Source: Deltaproteobacteria bacterium (GTDB taxonomy: Bacteria > Myxococcota_A > UBA9160 > UBA6930). Taken from it: DNA of 34,068 bases. Under the pieces are notes generated by a model. That model made no database searches. It was given only the letters and a program-made list of their open reading frames with translations, and had not been told where the DNA came from. This document shows positions 15,790 to 24,283 of this stretch, piece after piece. The DNA lies in contig JAJDAP010000134.1 in NCBI GenBank assembly GCA_029261795.1, positions 1-34,068 of the forward strand, given 5' to 3'. Each line of letters starts with the position of its first letter. The first letter of the stretch is position 1. Position numbers and translations under genes: made by a program.

Positions 15790-16206
15790 TTAGTTCGTGT
15801 CCGGCTCGAAGAGAGGCAGGAAGATCCCGTCCTCGCGCTCTTCGAAGCAGACCGCAAGCGGCATGCCGATGCGCAGGTCCGCTTCTTCGCAGTGGACCAG
15901 GTTCGTCGTCAGGCGGACGCGGGGATCTTCATTCAATGTGACGATCGCGATGATGTAGGGCGGGTCGAAGCCCGGGATCCAGGGGTGGTGATTCACCGTG
16001 TAGGTGTGGAGCGTGGCCCGGCCCGAGGTGGCTCGCGCCACCAGCGGCTCGCCGAGACACGCGGGGCAGATCGGCTGCGGAGGGTGCACCCACGTTTCGC
16101 AGGCTGGGCACTGGAGCAGCCGAAGCTCCCCCGCTGCACCGCCGGTCCAGAAGTGCTCGTTCTCGGGGCCGATCCGGGGGAGTAGCCGGAAGGGGAGATC
16201 GCTCAA
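15790..16206 (-). CDS. DUF35 Zn-ribbon/OB-fold protein, thiolase partner
   Basis: 138 residues. An N-terminal rubredoxin-like zinc ribbon (C33, C36, C47, C50; CPAC...CPAC) is followed by an OB-fold (TVNHHPWIPGFDPPYIIAIVTLNEDPRVRLTTNLV...GMPLAVCFEER). The stop codon is separated by 1 nt from the ATG of the downstream thiolase, so the two are translationally coupled and probably form a complex. DUF35 proteins bind the CoA substrate tail for thiolase-like partners. Confidence 0.9.
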   Translation of the reverse strand: MSDLPFRLLPRIGPENEHFWTGGAAGELRLLQCPACETWVHPPQPICPACLGEPLVARATSGRATLHTYTVNHHPWIPGFDPPYIIAIVTLNEDPRVRLTTNLVHCEEADLRIGMPLAVCFEEREDGIFLPLFEPDTN

Positions 16207-16232
16207 CCGGGAATCTCCATCGGTACCGCCCG

Positions 16233-17306
16233 CTATCCGAGTTCGTAGATCAGGAATCCCTCGTCATCCCGATGCATCTCGGCGTCGCCGGTATGCCGCA
16301 GATGTTCGAGGTGAGCGAAGGTCTCGCTCTCGGCCATTTCTCCCCAACTGCGCTTCTTGAACAGGTTCTGGGAGAACGCCTGGACGTTGGCCGGTCCGAG
16401 TTCGCGGCCGATGCGCTTCATCGTGTCGAGCCGATCGTAGTGGTGCTCCTTGATCGCGATGGCCCGGCCCCCGAGATCGGGGAACGGATGGCCGTGGGCC
16501 GGGAGCGCCTGGTCCACGTTCTCGATCGCGGCTACCTGGTCGAGGGACTCGAAGAACTGGAGTAGCGGGTCCTTGTGGAAGGCCAGACCGGAGATGTGCG
16601 GCGTGATCGTCGGCAGCACGTGATCGCCGGAGAGGAAGAGGCCCTCTTCCGGGCAGTGGAAGCAGATGTGATCCTCGGTGTGCCCCGGCGTGTGTGTGAC
16701 GAACCACTCGCGGCCGGCGAGCCGGAGCGGATCTCCGGCGTTCACGGGCTTTGTTATTTGGGGGATCATGCCGCCGCCGATCCATCGCGCCATGCGCCAA
16801 CGCATCCGCATCTTGAAGGGAGGGCGTGGGGGTTGGCCTCCCCAAGGCGTGCGGTGATTCCAGCGGTCGACGACCTGGCGATGGGTCTCGTCGTTCTCGG
16901 AAGCGCTCAAGTCGTCAACGGAAACGTCGGTCTCGTCGCTGGCTTCCATGACGCCGAACTTGAACGATTGATGGGCCACCACCTCGGCGCCGGATTCCTT
17001 GCGGAAGCGATTCGCGCCACCGAAGTGATCCGGATGGGAGTGGGTCACGAGCACCGTGTGCACGTCCTTCGGCTTCAGACCCGCCTGCTTCAGGCGGTCA
17101 TTGACCGCGATCCAGCTGTCCTTGGTGGGCAGGCCGGGGTCGACGACCGCAGCGCCCTCGTCATCGATCAAGGCGTACATGTTGACGTGGCCGAGCCCGG
17201 GCATCCGGATCGGCAATTCCATGCGGAGAATGTTCGGTGCGATCTCGGTCACCTCGCGGCGAGCGTCTTCTTGTTCTTGTCTGCGCGGCTTCGGCTTCTC
17301 AGGCAT
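16233..17306 (-). CDS. MBL-fold metallohydrolase
   Basis: 357 residues. Metallo-beta-lactamase fold with the dinuclear zinc motif THSHPDH (H89, H91, D93, H94). Further metal ligands are likely in HTPGHTEDHICF and SGDHVLP, with a terminal ALPAHGHPFPD motif typical of the LACTB2/RNase-Z-like hydrolase subgroup. The N-terminal 15 residues are polar and charged. It is first in the minus-strand run that continues with DUF35, thiolase, phosphotransferase and the selenoprotein. Possibly a thioesterase or glyoxalase-II-like hydrolase in the same catabolic pathway; substrate unknown. Confidence 0.88.
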   Translation of the reverse strand: MPEKPKPRRQEQEDARREVTEIAPNILRMELPIRMPGLGHVNMYALIDDEGAAVVDPGLPTKDSWIAVNDRLKQAGLKPKDVHTVLVTHSHPDHFGGANRFRKESGAEVVAHQSFKFGVMEASDETDVSVDDLSASENDETHRQVVDRWNHRTPWGGQPPRPPFKMRMRWRMARWIGGGMIPQITKPVNAGDPLRLAGREWFVTHTPGHTEDHICFHCPEEGLFLSGDHVLPTITPHISGLAFHKDPLLQFFESLDQVAAIENVDQALPAHGHPFPDLGGRAIAIKEHHYDRLDTMKRIGRELGPANVQAFSQNLFKKRSWGEMAESETFAHLEHLRHTGDAEMHRDDEGFLIYELG

Positions 17307-17410
17307 CGGCGGAGGTTAGCGGACCCCGCGGCCGCTGAGTTCGTAGCGCGATTGGACGGAGGCCCCGTGCCACGCTACGGCACCCGCTACCCGCTCGGGA
17401 CGGTCGCGGT

Positions 17411-18622
17411 TCAGCGCTCGACGACGAGTTTGTCGGCGCCGAGCCAGGCCTTCAATCTTCCGAGGGCGTCATCGACCTCGGAGCGCAATGCCCGGCTCGG
17501 CTTCAGTTCGGGCTCGAAGCACAGGCCGCGAATCAGGAGCGTCCCGCTGGCCCGGTCGAACTTCGGATCCATGCGGCCGATCGGGTGCGTTCCGCGCCAG
17601 AGTGGCGTGACGTAGTACCCGTGCTGGCGTTTCGCTTGCGGAACGAACGCCTCGAAGCGGTAATCGAAACCGAACAGATGTGCGAGACGCGCGCGGTCGC
17701 GAATCACCGGGTCGAAGGGGGCGAGCACGCGGACACCGGCGGGCGATGCCGGGATGGCATCGACGCGTTGCTGCCAATCCGGCAACGCCAGGCAGCCCTG
17801 AGCCGGTGCGTCGCCGTGGGCCTCACGCTGGGCGAGGATGGCGACACCCGAACGCAGCGCTCGCTCGCTCCAGGCGGCAGCCTCCTTGGCGGGGATACCG
17901 CCCCAGAAATCTGCGAGTTCGCGCGTGGTCGCGGTACCGAGCCGGTCGAGCGCTTCACTGCACGCCCAGTCCACATAGGCGCGGCTCGTCATGGGCTTTG
18001 CCGCGGCGAGCTCGGGAAGGGCGCGTTCGGTCAGGTCGTAGTGCTTCTGGAAGTTCGTGCGTGCCGGGACCGCGAGCGGCCCGCTGCGCCAGAGATACTC
18101 GAGGGCGCTCTTGGCCGGCTTCCAACTCCACCAGTTTCCGGACGCGCTGCGCGGGTCTTCGAAGTCGCTGGTGGTGAGCGGGCCTTCGGCCTCGATCCTT
18201 CGTCTCACCTGGCTGCAGAGCCGTCCGAATTGCGAAACCCCGGCGCGTTTGGCGCGGCGCTCGCGCTGGGTCTTGGCATAACGACGAAAGCGGTGCTGCC
18301 ACTGCGACGCGAACTCGATCGGAAGCACCGCGGCATCGTGCACCCAGTTCTCGAAGAGTGCCTTGTCGCGCTCGACGAGCCTGGCGAGCTGGGTGGGACG
18401 GTAGTCCTGGAAGCGCGCCTGGAGGATCAGATCGTGGGCCCGCGCGAGCACGTTGATGGAATCGATCTGCACGTAACCCATGCGCCGGATCGTGCGAAGC
18501 AGCGCGCTGCGCGTCGGTCGGCGTGTCGGATCGTCGAGTAGCCCCTGACTGTGGAGCAACAACCCCGCGGCCTGATCGGCGGGGATGCTCGGCACCTCGG
18601 CCGCAGATCGTGCCGCGCGCAT
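17411..18622 (-). CDS. YcaQ/AlkX-like winged-helix DNA glycosylase
   Basis: 403 residues. The YcaQ (HTH_42) family pattern is clear: an N-terminal winged helix, then GYVQIDSINVLARAHDLILQARFQDY, which holds the catalytic QxD motif (Q52, D54). Next come the ALFENWVHDAAVLP segment and a C-terminal half with RVLAPFDPVIRDRARLAHLFGFDYRFEAFVP. The E. coli homologue unhooks interstrand DNA cross-links by hydrolysing alkylated N-glycosidic bonds. It starts 34 nt after the CoA-transferase stop, so it may be co-transcribed, though a functional link is not obvious. Confidence 0.88.
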   Translation of the reverse strand: MRAARSAAEVPSIPADQAAGLLLHSQGLLDDPTRRPTRSALLRTIRRMGYVQIDSINVLARAHDLILQARFQDYRPTQLARLVERDKALFENWVHDAAVLPIEFASQWQHRFRRYAKTQRERRAKRAGVSQFGRLCSQVRRRIEAEGPLTTSDFEDPRSASGNWWSWKPAKSALEYLWRSGPLAVPARTNFQKHYDLTERALPELAAAKPMTSRAYVDWACSEALDRLGTATTRELADFWGGIPAKEAAAWSERALRSGVAILAQREAHGDAPAQGCLALPDWQQRVDAIPASPAGVRVLAPFDPVIRDRARLAHLFGFDYRFEAFVPQAKRQHGYYVTPLWRGTHPIGRMDPKFDRASGTLLIRGLCFEPELKPSRALRSEVDDALGRLKAWLGADKLVVER

Positions 18623-18656
18623 CAGCGGCCCGCTGGTCTTGCGAGAGGGCTCGCCA

Positions 18657-19871
18657 CTAGATGGCTTCCTTCTCGTGGAGCGCCTGGACCTTCTCCCAGT
18701 CCCAGCCGAGCACGTCCATCAGCACGACTTCGGTGTCCTGACCGAGTTCGGGGGCACCCTTGCGGACCGAACCCGGCGTTTCGCTGAGACCGACCGGCAG
18801 GCCCACCATCTGGGTCTTGCCGTGTTGCGCGTGGTCGACTTCGACGATGTAGTCGTTCGCCAGGACCTGGGGATCGGTCGGTAGATCGTCGACGCTATTC
18901 ACGATCGTGAAGATGTAGTCGCCCGGGTCATCGTTCAGGATCTTGATCCAATCCGCCCGCGGCTTGCTGGCGAAGGCTTCGTCGATCAATGCGACGCAGG
19001 CTTCCGCGTTGCCCCCGCGTACGGCCATCGTCGCGAAGCGTTCGTCGGTCCCGAGTTCCGGGCGGCCAATGGCCCGCGTGAAGTCGGCCCAATACCGGTC
19101 CGGTTGCAGCATCGCGAGTGCGATCCACTGGTCGTCGGCGCAGCGATAGTGGTTCCAGAGGGGGTTGCCGGCCGTGGCGCGAAAACTCCGGGGTATCGCG
19201 AAGCCGGCCATCAGCTTCATCGAGAGCGAGAGGCCCTGGAGGAACGCCATCGAACCGAGATGTGAGGCGAACACTTCCTGGCCCATGCCGTGGCGCTCGC
19301 GCGCCAGCAGTGCCGTCATCACGCCGTAGGCCATCATCACGGCGCCCATCTGATCGGCGATGCCGCCGGCCACGCCGAGCGGCGGCATGCCGGGCTCGCC
19401 GGCCGCGTTCATGATGCCCGAGCGCGCCAGGCCCAGGTGATCGAAGGAGGGCTCGGCGCTGTCCGGGCCGAGTGGCCCGTAGCCGGTCGCGCCGGCGTAG
19501 ATGATGCGTTCGTTGCGCTGCTTCAAGCTCTCGTAGTCGAGGCCCAGGCGGCCTGCTACGCCCTTGCGGAAATTCTGGACGAAGACATCGGCCTTCTCGG
19601 CCAGCGCGAGAACGACCTCGCGGCCTTCGGGTTTCTTCAAGTCGACGGTGATCGATTCCTTGTTGCGGTTGTTGGCCTCGAAGTACCAGTTGGGCTTGGC
19701 ACTGGTGTCCTTGCCACCGGCGCCAAGCAGGTAGCGGCCCGGGTCGCCGCTGCCACGCTGTTCGATCTTGATGACCCGGGCACCCATGTCGCCTAGCATC
19801 GCCGAACAGACGGGACCCTGTTGCCAGATGGTCCAATCGAGCACGAGAAGACCTTCGAGAGGTTGCGGCAT
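18657..19871 (-). CDS. CaiB/BaiF-family CoA-transferase (class III)
   Basis: 404 residues with AGGAG 6 nt before the ATG. Class III CoA-transferase features: LEGLLVLDWT at the start, the GDMGARVIKIEQRGSGDPGR motif, NNRNKESITVDLKKPEG, and the helix AGGIADQMGAVMMAYGVMTALLARE. By family alignment, D173 is the residue that forms the acyl anhydride with substrate. The C-terminal half is intact. It lies 14 nt after a ThDP-dependent decarboxylase/lyase gene, the arrangement seen for formyl-CoA:oxalate CoA-transferase with oxalyl-CoA decarboxylase. Oxalate or 2-hydroxyacid activation is plausible but not proven. Confidence 0.88.
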   Translation of the reverse strand: MPQPLEGLLVLDWTIWQQGPVCSAMLGDMGARVIKIEQRGSGDPGRYLLGAGGKDTSAKPNWYFEANNRNKESITVDLKKPEGREVVLALAEKADVFVQNFRKGVAGRLGLDYESLKQRNERIIYAGATGYGPLGPDSAEPSFDHLGLARSGIMNAAGEPGMPPLGVAGGIADQMGAVMMAYGVMTALLARERHGMGQEVFASHLGSMAFLQGLSLSMKLMAGFAIPRSFRATAGNPLWNHYRCADDQWIALAMLQPDRYWADFTRAIGRPELGTDERFATMAVRGGNAEACVALIDEAFASKPRADWIKILNDDPGDYIFTIVNSVDDLPTDPQVLANDYIVEVDHAQHGKTQMVGLPVGLSETPGSVRKGAPELGQDTEVVLMDVLGWDWEKVQALHEKEAI

Positions 19872-19885
19872 GACGATCTCCTGAT

Positions 19886-21523
19886 TTACTGGAGGTAGTT
19901 GCTGCCCGAGATTCGGGAAGCCTTCGGATCCACCTGTACGTGCACCACGGCGACCTTGCCCGATGCGAAGGCGCGCTCGAGGGCCGGGCGGATCTGGTCC
20001 GGGGCCTCGACGTGCTCGGCGTGGCCGTCGACCATCTCGGCGATCTTGTCGTAGCGCGCGGGCAACAACGAGGCGATGCGCGGCGATCCGGGCGGCAGCA
20101 TGCCGTCCTGGATCATGTGGCCGGCAATGCCTTCGTTGTTCACCACCACGAACACGGGTTTGGCGCCAACGCGGGTGGCCGTTTCGACAACCATGGCCGC
20201 GGCGCCGAATGCGTAGTCGCCCAGGATGCCGACGCTGAGCCGATCCGGGCAGGCCAGGCTCGAGCCCACCACGTAGGGGGCACCGACGCCCATGCAGCCG
20301 GTGGTGCCGGCGTTGAGGCGCCCCCGGTTCGTGTAGGACGGGAGCATCGCGCGGCAGATTCCCATGATGGTTTCCCCCTCCGCCGTGACGATGGCGTCGC
20401 GGGGCAGGGCGTCGCGTACCTCGGCGACCACGCGATAGGGATTGATCGGGATCGAATCGTCAGTGAGGACCGAGCGGGCGCCGGCCTCGTTCCGCTTCGC
20501 TTGCTCCTGCAGGCCGGCGAGCCATCCCGAGCCGGCGCTTCGAGGCGGCCGGTCAGCGAGCGCATCGAGAATCGCTTCGGCCGCGCTGCGCGCGTCGGCG
20601 GTGACGCCCAGCTCGATCGGCGCACCCGAGTAGAACTCTTCCGGCTCCACGTCGATGTGGATGATCTTGGCATCCGGCGCGAAGCGTCGACCCATGCCGA
20701 AGATCCAGTTGAAGCGGCCGCCAAACATGACGACGACGTCGGCCCCCTTCAGCGCCTGTGAACGCGCGGCGTTCGCGAAGCTGGCGTGATCGTCGGGGAT
20801 CGTGCCGCGTCCCATCGGCGAGCACACGTACGGGATGCCGAGGTCGGCCAGCTTCTCGAGGGCCGGCCCCGCGTCCGCCCAGGCCGCACCCTTGCCGATC
20901 AGCAGCAGCGGCCGTTCTGCGCTCTCGAGCAGATCCGCCACGCGCGCCACCGCGTCGGGGTCGGGGTGCGGCGCGCTGATCTCGGGTGCATCCCTCAGGC
21001 TCGCAGTTTCCTCATCGATGCGTCGCGCAGCGACTTCACCGGGGAAGTCGAGGTAGACGCCGCCGGGTCTACCCTCGAGCGCCTTGCCGAGGGCGAGATG
21101 GATCCACTCGCCGACGCGTTCGGTCGAGTCGACCTGTCCGGTCCACTTGCAAACCGGTTTGGCGGCCGAAACCTGGTCGAGTTCCTGGAAGCCGCCGATG
21201 CCGCGGGTGTTCGAGAACGCCGATCCGCCCAACACGACCAGGGGCATTGCGCTCTCGGTTGCGACGTAGAGTGGCGTGATGCAGTTGGTCACGGCGGGCC
21301 CGGATCCTGCGACGAGAATGCCCGGCTTCTTCTTCTGCCAGCCCCAGGCCGAAGCCATGAAACCGGCGTTCATCTCGTGCCGTCCGCCGATGACGGTGAG
21401 TCCCTCACTCTGGCCGCCGGCGAAGACCTCGATCATGGGCCCCGCGACTACGCCGAAGAGGGTGTCGACCCCGGCCCTCTTGAGCGCACGTGCCGCGATC
21501 TGTCCGCCGTTGATCTGTGCCAT
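19886..21523 (-). CDS. ThDP-dependent lyase/decarboxylase (oxalyl-CoA decarboxylase / 2-hydroxyacyl-CoA lyase type)
   Basis: 545 residues. N-terminal pyrimidine-binding domain with the catalytic Glu in GRHEMNAGFMA (E50). The central domain carries GKGAAWADAGPALEKLADLGIPYVCSPMGRGTIPDDH. The C-terminal PP domain has the ThDP/Mg2+ motif GD at 435-436 through NN at 462-463. The overall pattern fits the oxalyl-CoA decarboxylase/2-hydroxyacyl-CoA lyase branch better than acetolactate synthase. It is the first gene of a unit with the CaiB/BaiF transferase 14 nt downstream. A CoA-thioester substrate is therefore likely; which one cannot be read from the sequence. Confidence 0.85.
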   Translation of the reverse strand: MAQINGGQIAARALKRAGVDTLFGVVAGPMIEVFAGGQSEGLTVIGGRHEMNAGFMASAWGWQKKKPGILVAGSGPAVTNCITPLYVATESAMPLVVLGGSAFSNTRGIGGFQELDQVSAAKPVCKWTGQVDSTERVGEWIHLALGKALEGRPGGVYLDFPGEVAARRIDEETASLRDAPEISAPHPDPDAVARVADLLESAERPLLLIGKGAAWADAGPALEKLADLGIPYVCSPMGRGTIPDDHASFANAARSQALKGADVVVMFGGRFNWIFGMGRRFAPDAKIIHIDVEPEEFYSGAPIELGVTADARSAAEAILDALADRPPRSAGSGWLAGLQEQAKRNEAGARSVLTDDSIPINPYRVVAEVRDALPRDAIVTAEGETIMGICRAMLPSYTNRGRLNAGTTGCMGVGAPYVVGSSLACPDRLSVGILGDYAFGAAAMVVETATRVGAKPVFVVVNNEGIAGHMIQDGMLPPGSPRIASLLPARYDKIAEMVDGHAEHVEAPDQIRPALERAFASGKVAVVHVQVDPKASRISGSNYLQ

Positions 21524-21617
21524 GGGTCTCTCCGTTTCGTGTCCGTGTCGCTTCCCGGCTTCGGTCCAGGATCGGTGTCCGCTGCGATGGGGCGCGATGA
21601 TACCGCTCGCGCTTCGG

Positions 21618-22709
21618 CTAGCGCCCTCCGAAACCGGTTCGCTGACGGCTCAGCACGCCGTCGGCGCGCCACATGTGGCAGCTGCCTGGCGTCCCGCCCA
21701 CGCTCAGGATGCGAGGCGCCTCCTCGGCGCCACTGTCGCCCCCGGTTCCGGCGATGTGCTGCAGCAGTTCCTCGGTGCGCGCCGCGAAGCACTGGATCAA
21801 GCCAGGCGCGAACTGGAGCAGGGCTTCGAGCAGCAAGCGGCGATCCGTCCTGTCGCCCAACTCTCTGAAGAGCGCGGCCGCCAGCCCCGAGAGTGCCGGG
21901 CCGCCGATGAAGGGCTCGAGATCGGCGCTTCGGTCCTGCCAGCCGGGATCGGTCAGATTGGGCTCCGTCAGATCGGGCTCGGCCAGATTCTCATGGGTGC
22001 GGGTGCGCTCGATGGCTTCGAGAGACGCGATCGTCATTTGTTCGAGATCCACCCGCGCAGCGGCCTGGACCTCGGATTGTCGCGCCAACCGATCGATACC
22101 CGTTCGGACTTCGGCTTTGGGCGTGGTCGCAAAGTCCGAGAGCTGGATCGTGACGTTCATCCCACCGCTCTCGGTGCCGAAGCCGTCGAGGAAGATGGCT
22201 CGCTTGCCGATGCGCTCGCCGGGCATGCGCATCTCCGGCAGCGACCGTTCCCGGTCGAGGAGTGGCGGAAGCGCCGCGCCCATGGCCTGGGCCAGCGTGA
22301 GCAGGTGGGAACAACCGAGTGGCCCGCCGAAGCAGCCCGACAGGTTGCGGTGAAAGGCGTCCTCGATCGATCGGCCCACCAGGGGTTGGAGCCGGGGCAC
22401 GACGTCGCGGCACGATTCGCCGCCGGTGGCATTGCTGGCTTCGAACGGCACGTGGGGCTGGAAGGCTTCGAGCTTCTCGATCGAACCCGACGCGAGGTCG
22501 AGCCACAGGTGGAGCTGCATGTGATGGATGAAGCCGGCCGTCTGCAGATCGCCTCCGGTCGGGACGAAGCCGGCCTTGCGCAGGTCGAGGATCTCACCCT
22601 CGGCGCGCAATCGGCCCGGCTCTTCCTGGAAGACGTCGATCGCCAGGGCGCGGGTGTGGAGCGGTTGGCCCGCAGCGAACAGCGGGCCATGTCGCGGATG
22701 GCTGGGCAT
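21618..22709 (-). CDS. DUF2889 family protein
   Basis: 363 residues from ATG 22709. The DUF2889 pattern is present: LHTRALAIDVFQEEPGRLRAEGEILDLR, IHHMQLHLWLDLASGSIEKLEAF, then SCRDVVPRLQPLVGRSIEDAFHRNLSGCFGGPLGCSHLLTLAQAMGAAL. The conserved GCxH-type motif matches the family. The C-terminal 160 residues extend past the domain, with a repeated DLTEPNLTDPG-like patch and helices. Function unknown. The frame runs open upstream to 23039, but that part is antisense or shadow of the small membrane gene. Third gene after the serine hydrolase and membrane protein. Confidence 0.75.
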   Translation of the reverse strand: MPSHPRHGPLFAAGQPLHTRALAIDVFQEEPGRLRAEGEILDLRKAGFVPTGGDLQTAGFIHHMQLHLWLDLASGSIEKLEAFQPHVPFEASNATGGESCRDVVPRLQPLVGRSIEDAFHRNLSGCFGGPLGCSHLLTLAQAMGAALPPLLDRERSLPEMRMPGERIGKRAIFLDGFGTESGGMNVTIQLSDFATTPKAEVRTGIDRLARQSEVQAAARVDLEQMTIASLEAIERTRTHENLAEPDLTEPNLTDPGWQDRSADLEPFIGGPALSGLAAALFRELGDRTDRRLLLEALLQFAPGLIQCFAARTEELLQHIAGTGGDSGAEEAPRILSVGGTPGSCHMWRADGVLSRQRTGFGGR

Positions 22710-22747
22710 GGGCGCCGCAGTATAGGCGAGCGCCCGGCGCCGCCGGA

Positions 22748-23050
22748 TCAGTAGAGCGTGCAGCCGCCGCCGTCGTCGCTGTAGCGGGCGACCCGTTCGC
22801 CCAGGCCGCCGACGAAGGCGCGCACGGCTTGCTCGCCCGGGACGATCTCGGCCTCGATCGCGTCCATCATCGCGGGCACGTCCAGTCGGCAGCTCTCGAA
22901 CTCGCGCTCGCCCACGTAGATGCAGGAGCAGACCTCTTTGGCCACGTAGCCCGCGCCGATCTCGACGTTCTGGGCCATGTATCGATAGACCAACGCACCC
23001 CCCACCAGCAGGATCCAGAAACCGGCGAGAGCGCTCCACTTCAGGATCAC
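22748..23050 (-). CDS. Small Cys-motif membrane protein, partner of serine hydrolase
   Basis: 100 residues. One N-terminal transmembrane anchor (WSALAGFWILLVGGALVY), then a periplasmic part with KEVCSCIYVGEREFESC and a final Cys near the C-terminus (GGGCTLY). The start overlaps the stop of the upstream serine hydrolase by 4 nt (ATGA at 23047-23050), so the genes are coupled. The pairing suggests a periplasmic complex; the role is unknown. Confidence 0.75.
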   Translation of the reverse strand: MILKWSALAGFWILLVGGALVYRYMAQNVEIGAGYVAKEVCSCIYVGEREFESCRLDVPAMMDAIEAEIVPGEQAVRAFVGGLGERVARYSDDGGGCTLY

Positions 23051-24186
23051 GGCATTACCTCGGGAAAGCGCTCGGCGATCGCGCTGATGTCAGCGACGAT
23101 GTCGCCCCACTGGGTCGAGGACATCTCGCCGAGACGCACCACGATCAGATCGCGCGACGGGAACATCACCACGAACTGCCCGCCATTTCCGCTCATCTGG
23201 AAACTGCCGAGAGAAACGTCGAAAGAGGGCGGCTGGCCGTCTCGCGGCGCGCCCCCGATCCAGAAATGGGCGCCGAAGACAGCGTTGTTCGCGGCCGGCG
23301 CGCGGGTTCGCGTGAAGTCGACCCAGCCCTCGGGCAGCAGGCGCCGGCCGTCCCAGTTGCCGTCGCGAAGGTAGAGCAGGCCGAGGCGTGCCCAATCGCG
23401 CGCGCTCATCCAGACGAAGCCGCCGCCGAGCGGTGTGCCGCTCGGATCGAACTCGACGACGAGACTGTCGATCCCGAGCGGTGCGGCCAGTTCGCGTTCC
23501 ACGAATTCCAGCATTCCGGCTCGGCCCCCGCCGACTTCCCGGGCAACGATGCGCGAGAGGATCTGGCTGGTCGCGGTCGAATAGGCCCAGTGGCTGCCCG
23601 GCTCGTGGACCAGGCGCGCCTGGGCGGCGAAGGCGCCGGAGTCGCGGCCCTCATGCCCGAACAAGAGCTTCGCCACGTAGGAGGCCGGCTCCGCGTCGCC
23701 GTCGCCGTTGTCGAGGCCCGTGTTCATGTGAAGCAGATGGCGAGGGGTGAGTGCGCGTCTGGGATCGTGGCTGCCGCGCCACTCGGGAACGCGCGCCGGC
23801 GCATCGAGATCGAGTCGGCCCTGCCGAACCAGCAGAGCCGTCAGCGCCTGGGTTACACTCTTGGCCGCCGACCAGGACCGGAAGCGGGAGCTCGGATCGA
23901 AGCCCTCGGCATAACGTTCATGCACCACGGTGCCGCGATGGATGATCAGGAAGCCGCGCGTGTCTGGGTGGGGGCCGCGGCCTCCGAAGGAGAAGAGATG
24001 CTCGACCGCCTCCAGGATACGGGGTTCGCTCGTGCCGAGCGTCGACTCGGGCCAGGCAATGGTTGGCCAGGCGGTCCCTTCGGGCTGGGCCGGAAGTGGA
24101 GCGAGGCCGCCGGGCTCCGCCGCAGCCGGCTCGACGAGGACGATGGTCAGCGCTGCGAGGAGCGTGCGGATCTGGCGGCGACGCAT
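23047..24186 (-). CDS. Periplasmic serine hydrolase (class C beta-lactamase-like fold)
   Basis: 379 residues. Sec signal peptide at 1-23 (MRRRQIRTLLAALTIVLVEPAAA). The catalytic SxxK is S106-AAK109 in SWSAAKS. The YxN position reads YST (Y202) rather than YSN, which is common among esterase/peptidase members of this fold. The late part includes SGNGGQFVVMFPSRDLIVVRLGE, in place of KTG. Predicted periplasmic esterase, peptidase or 6-aminohexanoate-dimer-hydrolase-like enzyme. It is the first gene of a three-gene minus-strand unit. Confidence 0.88.
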   Translation of the reverse strand: MRRRQIRTLLAALTIVLVEPAAAEPGGLAPLPAQPEGTAWPTIAWPESTLGTSEPRILEAVEHLFSFGGRGPHPDTRGFLIIHRGTVVHERYAEGFDPSSRFRSWSAAKSVTQALTALLVRQGRLDLDAPARVPEWRGSHDPRRALTPRHLLHMNTGLDNGDGDAEPASYVAKLLFGHEGRDSGAFAAQARLVHEPGSHWAYSTATSQILSRIVAREVGGGRAGMLEFVERELAAPLGIDSLVVEFDPSGTPLGGGFVWMSARDWARLGLLYLRDGNWDGRRLLPEGWVDFTRTRAPAANNAVFGAHFWIGGAPRDGQPPSFDVSLGSFQMSGNGGQFVVMFPSRDLIVVRLGEMSSTQWGDIVADISAIAERFPEVMP

Positions 24187-24204
24187 CGAAGAAGTCTGAC
24201 AGCC

Positions 24205-24261
24205 GGGCGCTAGCGGCGCCCGCGGGCGCTAACGGCGCCCGCGGGTGCTGCTCGCGCCCGC
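24205..24261. repeat. Three 19-bp GC-rich tandem repeats with internal dyads
   Basis: GGGCGCTAGCGGCGCCCGC (24205-24223), GGGCGCTAACGGCGCCCGC (24224-24242, one substitution) and a degenerate GGGTGCTGCTCGCGCCCGC (24243-24261) stand head to tail. Each copy is nearly self-complementary (GCGGGCGC.../...GGCGCCCGC). They lie between the divergent serine hydrolase and dehydrogenase genes, where both promoters should be. Candidate operator array or structured 5' leader. Confidence 0.7.
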
Positions 24262-24283
24262 GCGGGAGCTAGACTCGGCGATC

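Noticed and set aside
19940..20761. 273-codon plus-strand open frame
   Set aside because: Antisense shadow of the ThDP enzyme, His/Arg/Gly-rich, no motif.
22710..23039. N-terminal extension of the DUF2889 protein
   Set aside because: This part lies over the small membrane gene in another frame and is Arg-rich without family similarity; ATG 22709 starts the conserved domain region.
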